DNA from: Galliscardovia ingluviei
Lineage (GTDB): Bacteria; Actinomycetota; Actinomycetes; Actinomycetales; Bifidobacteriaceae
Length of the DNA stretch: 64,000 bases
NCBI RefSeq assembly: GCF_014635685.1
Contig: NZ_BMDH01000005.1
Span: 1-64,000, forward strand
Reading direction: 5' to 3'
The translations under genes were made by a program, and so were the position numbers. Below the pieces are notes generated by a model. The model worked only from the letters and a program-made list of their open reading frames with translations. It did not search any database and was not told the origin of the DNA. Below are positions 63,245 to 64,000 of the stretch, one piece after another. The stretch's first letter is position 1; the number at the start of each line of letters is the position of its first letter.

Positions 63245-64000
63245 GTGGATTTGACTGGCATTCAGGAGTTAACTACCTCAGCCGGCGACGCGGTGCGTTC
63301 CGTGGTAGTTCATGCTTCACAAGCAGCAACCTCTGTATGTGCAAGCATGAGTGGGGCGGAAGGTTATAGCAGTGCTCATAGTGCATCTGGTGCTATGGTT
63401 CTTGCTGCTGATGGCCCTCATTACCCAACCGTTAACGAATTTTTACCAGATGAAATTCTCTTCCAAGGCACGCCTTTTGCGCTCAATCGCATTATTCTTA
63501 TTCGATTAGTGGCAACGGTTGTCTTGCTGCTGGTTCTTGGTATTACGGCAAAACGAGCCAAATTAGTACCAGGTCGCTGGCAGGGTGCTGTGGAATGGGT
63601 ACTGGAATTTGTACGCGATAATATTGTCTATCAGGTGATGGGCGAGCTGCGTGGCAAACGCTATGTGCCAATGGTTACCACAGTATTTTTGACTATTCTG
63701 GTATTTAATTTGTGTGGCATAATCCCCGGAATGAATATGGCTGCAACTGCAACGATTACTATGCCGTTGTTGTTTGCGCTATGGTGCTTCTGCCAATATT
63801 GGATTGCAGGCATACGTGAAAAAGGTCTTGGCGCATTCTTGAAGGAAGAACTGTTCCCTAAAGGTGTTCCTGGTCCAATTTACGTATTACTGGCTCCTAT
63901 TCAGCTACTTGAGTTGCTGATTATCAGACCGTTATCGCTTACTATCCGACTTTTTGCCAACATGCTCTCTGGTCATATCACTGTGGCTGTTTGCTTTGCA
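63245..64000 (+). CDS. atpB: ATP synthase F0 subunit a, 5' part
   Basis: Membrane subunit a of the F-type ATP synthase, carrying the proton half-channels. The first 252 codons are present and the gene runs off the right edge. GTG start at 63245, AGGAGG four bases before. A 60-residue extension (S/A-rich, up to about VNEFLPDE) precedes the family start FLPDEILFQGTPFALNR. RLVATVVLLLVLG, NLCGIIPGMNMAATATITMPL and IQLLELLIIRPLSLTIRLFANMLSGHI contain the essential Arg of helix 4 (RLFANMLSGH). The usual atp operon should follow outside the window. Confidence 0.95.
   Translation, partial: MDLTGIQELTTSAGDAVRSVVVHASQAATSVCASMSGAEGYSSAHSASGAMVLAADGPHYPTVNEFLPDEILFQGTPFALNRIILIRLVATVVLLLVLGITAKRAKLVPGRWQGAVEWVLEFVRDNIVYQVMGELRGKRYVPMVTTVFLTILVFNLCGIIPGMNMAATATITMPLLFALWCFCQYWIAGIREKGLGAFLKEELFPKGVPGPIYVLLAPIQLLELLIIRPLSLTIRLFANMLSGHITVAVCFA

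Overview
The window looks like a low-to-moderate GC member of the Bifidobacteriaceae, with Alloscardovia-, Scardovia- or Gardnerella-type genomes the closest match in flavour. That is an inference. It rests on actinobacterial hallmarks: a GlnR-type regulator, a DUF3039 protein, a GlgE maltosyltransferase, Rho with a long Arg/Asn/Asp-rich insertion, the coaD / DivIVA-like / YceD / rpmF / rnc block, and cell-wall proteins ending in LSQTG or LAQTG. No plasmid or phage replication module is visible. Most of the window is ordinary chromosome.

Layout. The window opens in the 3' end of a 5S rRNA gene and its terminator, then a sortase-anchored tripeptidyl-peptidase-like hydrolase. A minus-strand D-serine cluster follows (GntP permease, D-serine dehydratase, YheO/DauR-like regulator). 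From 8 to 36 kb lie housekeeping genes: ffh, a CDF cation exporter, an ABC-F ATPase, cysS, ilvBH, rnc, rpmF, yceD, a DivIVA-like protein, coaD, pncB, rph, rdgB, two tRNAs, pgi, rho and chorismate mutase. Inserted after these is an unrecognised two-gene unit (34.95-36.03 kb): a small secreted helical protein overlapping by ATGA with a protein made of two tandem copies of one domain. Then come valS, an orphan peptide-binding protein, nth-glnR, ppa, a wall-anchored GH43 glycosidase and glgE. A copper module (csoR and a divergent P1B ATPase with a fused cupredoxin-like and YHS domain) and a large LAQTG surface protein follow.

Accessory island (about 56.1-61.0 kb), between the LAQTG surface protein and an initiator tRNA-fMet. 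It holds a relic of the cas9 start codon region (RuvC-I motif still legible) joined to a second gene killed by stop codons, a HipA/CtkA-like kinase, a VbhTA-like Fic toxin-antitoxin pair, and a self-inhibited class II Fic protein whose signature Arg is replaced by Ser. It also holds what I consider the most interesting object in the window. This is a 44-residue hydrophobic peptide gene (58221-58087, minus) with a good ribosome binding site, and a divergently placed, promoter-bearing, highly structured non-coding stretch (about 58358-58496, plus). That stretch carries an exact 11-nt antisense copy of the sequence abutting the peptide gene's ribosome binding site. This is the architecture of tisB/istR-like type I toxin-antitoxin loci.

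The window ends with metA, a seven-copy 13-bp minisatellite, and the 5' part of atpB, the start of an ATP synthase operon that runs off the right edge.
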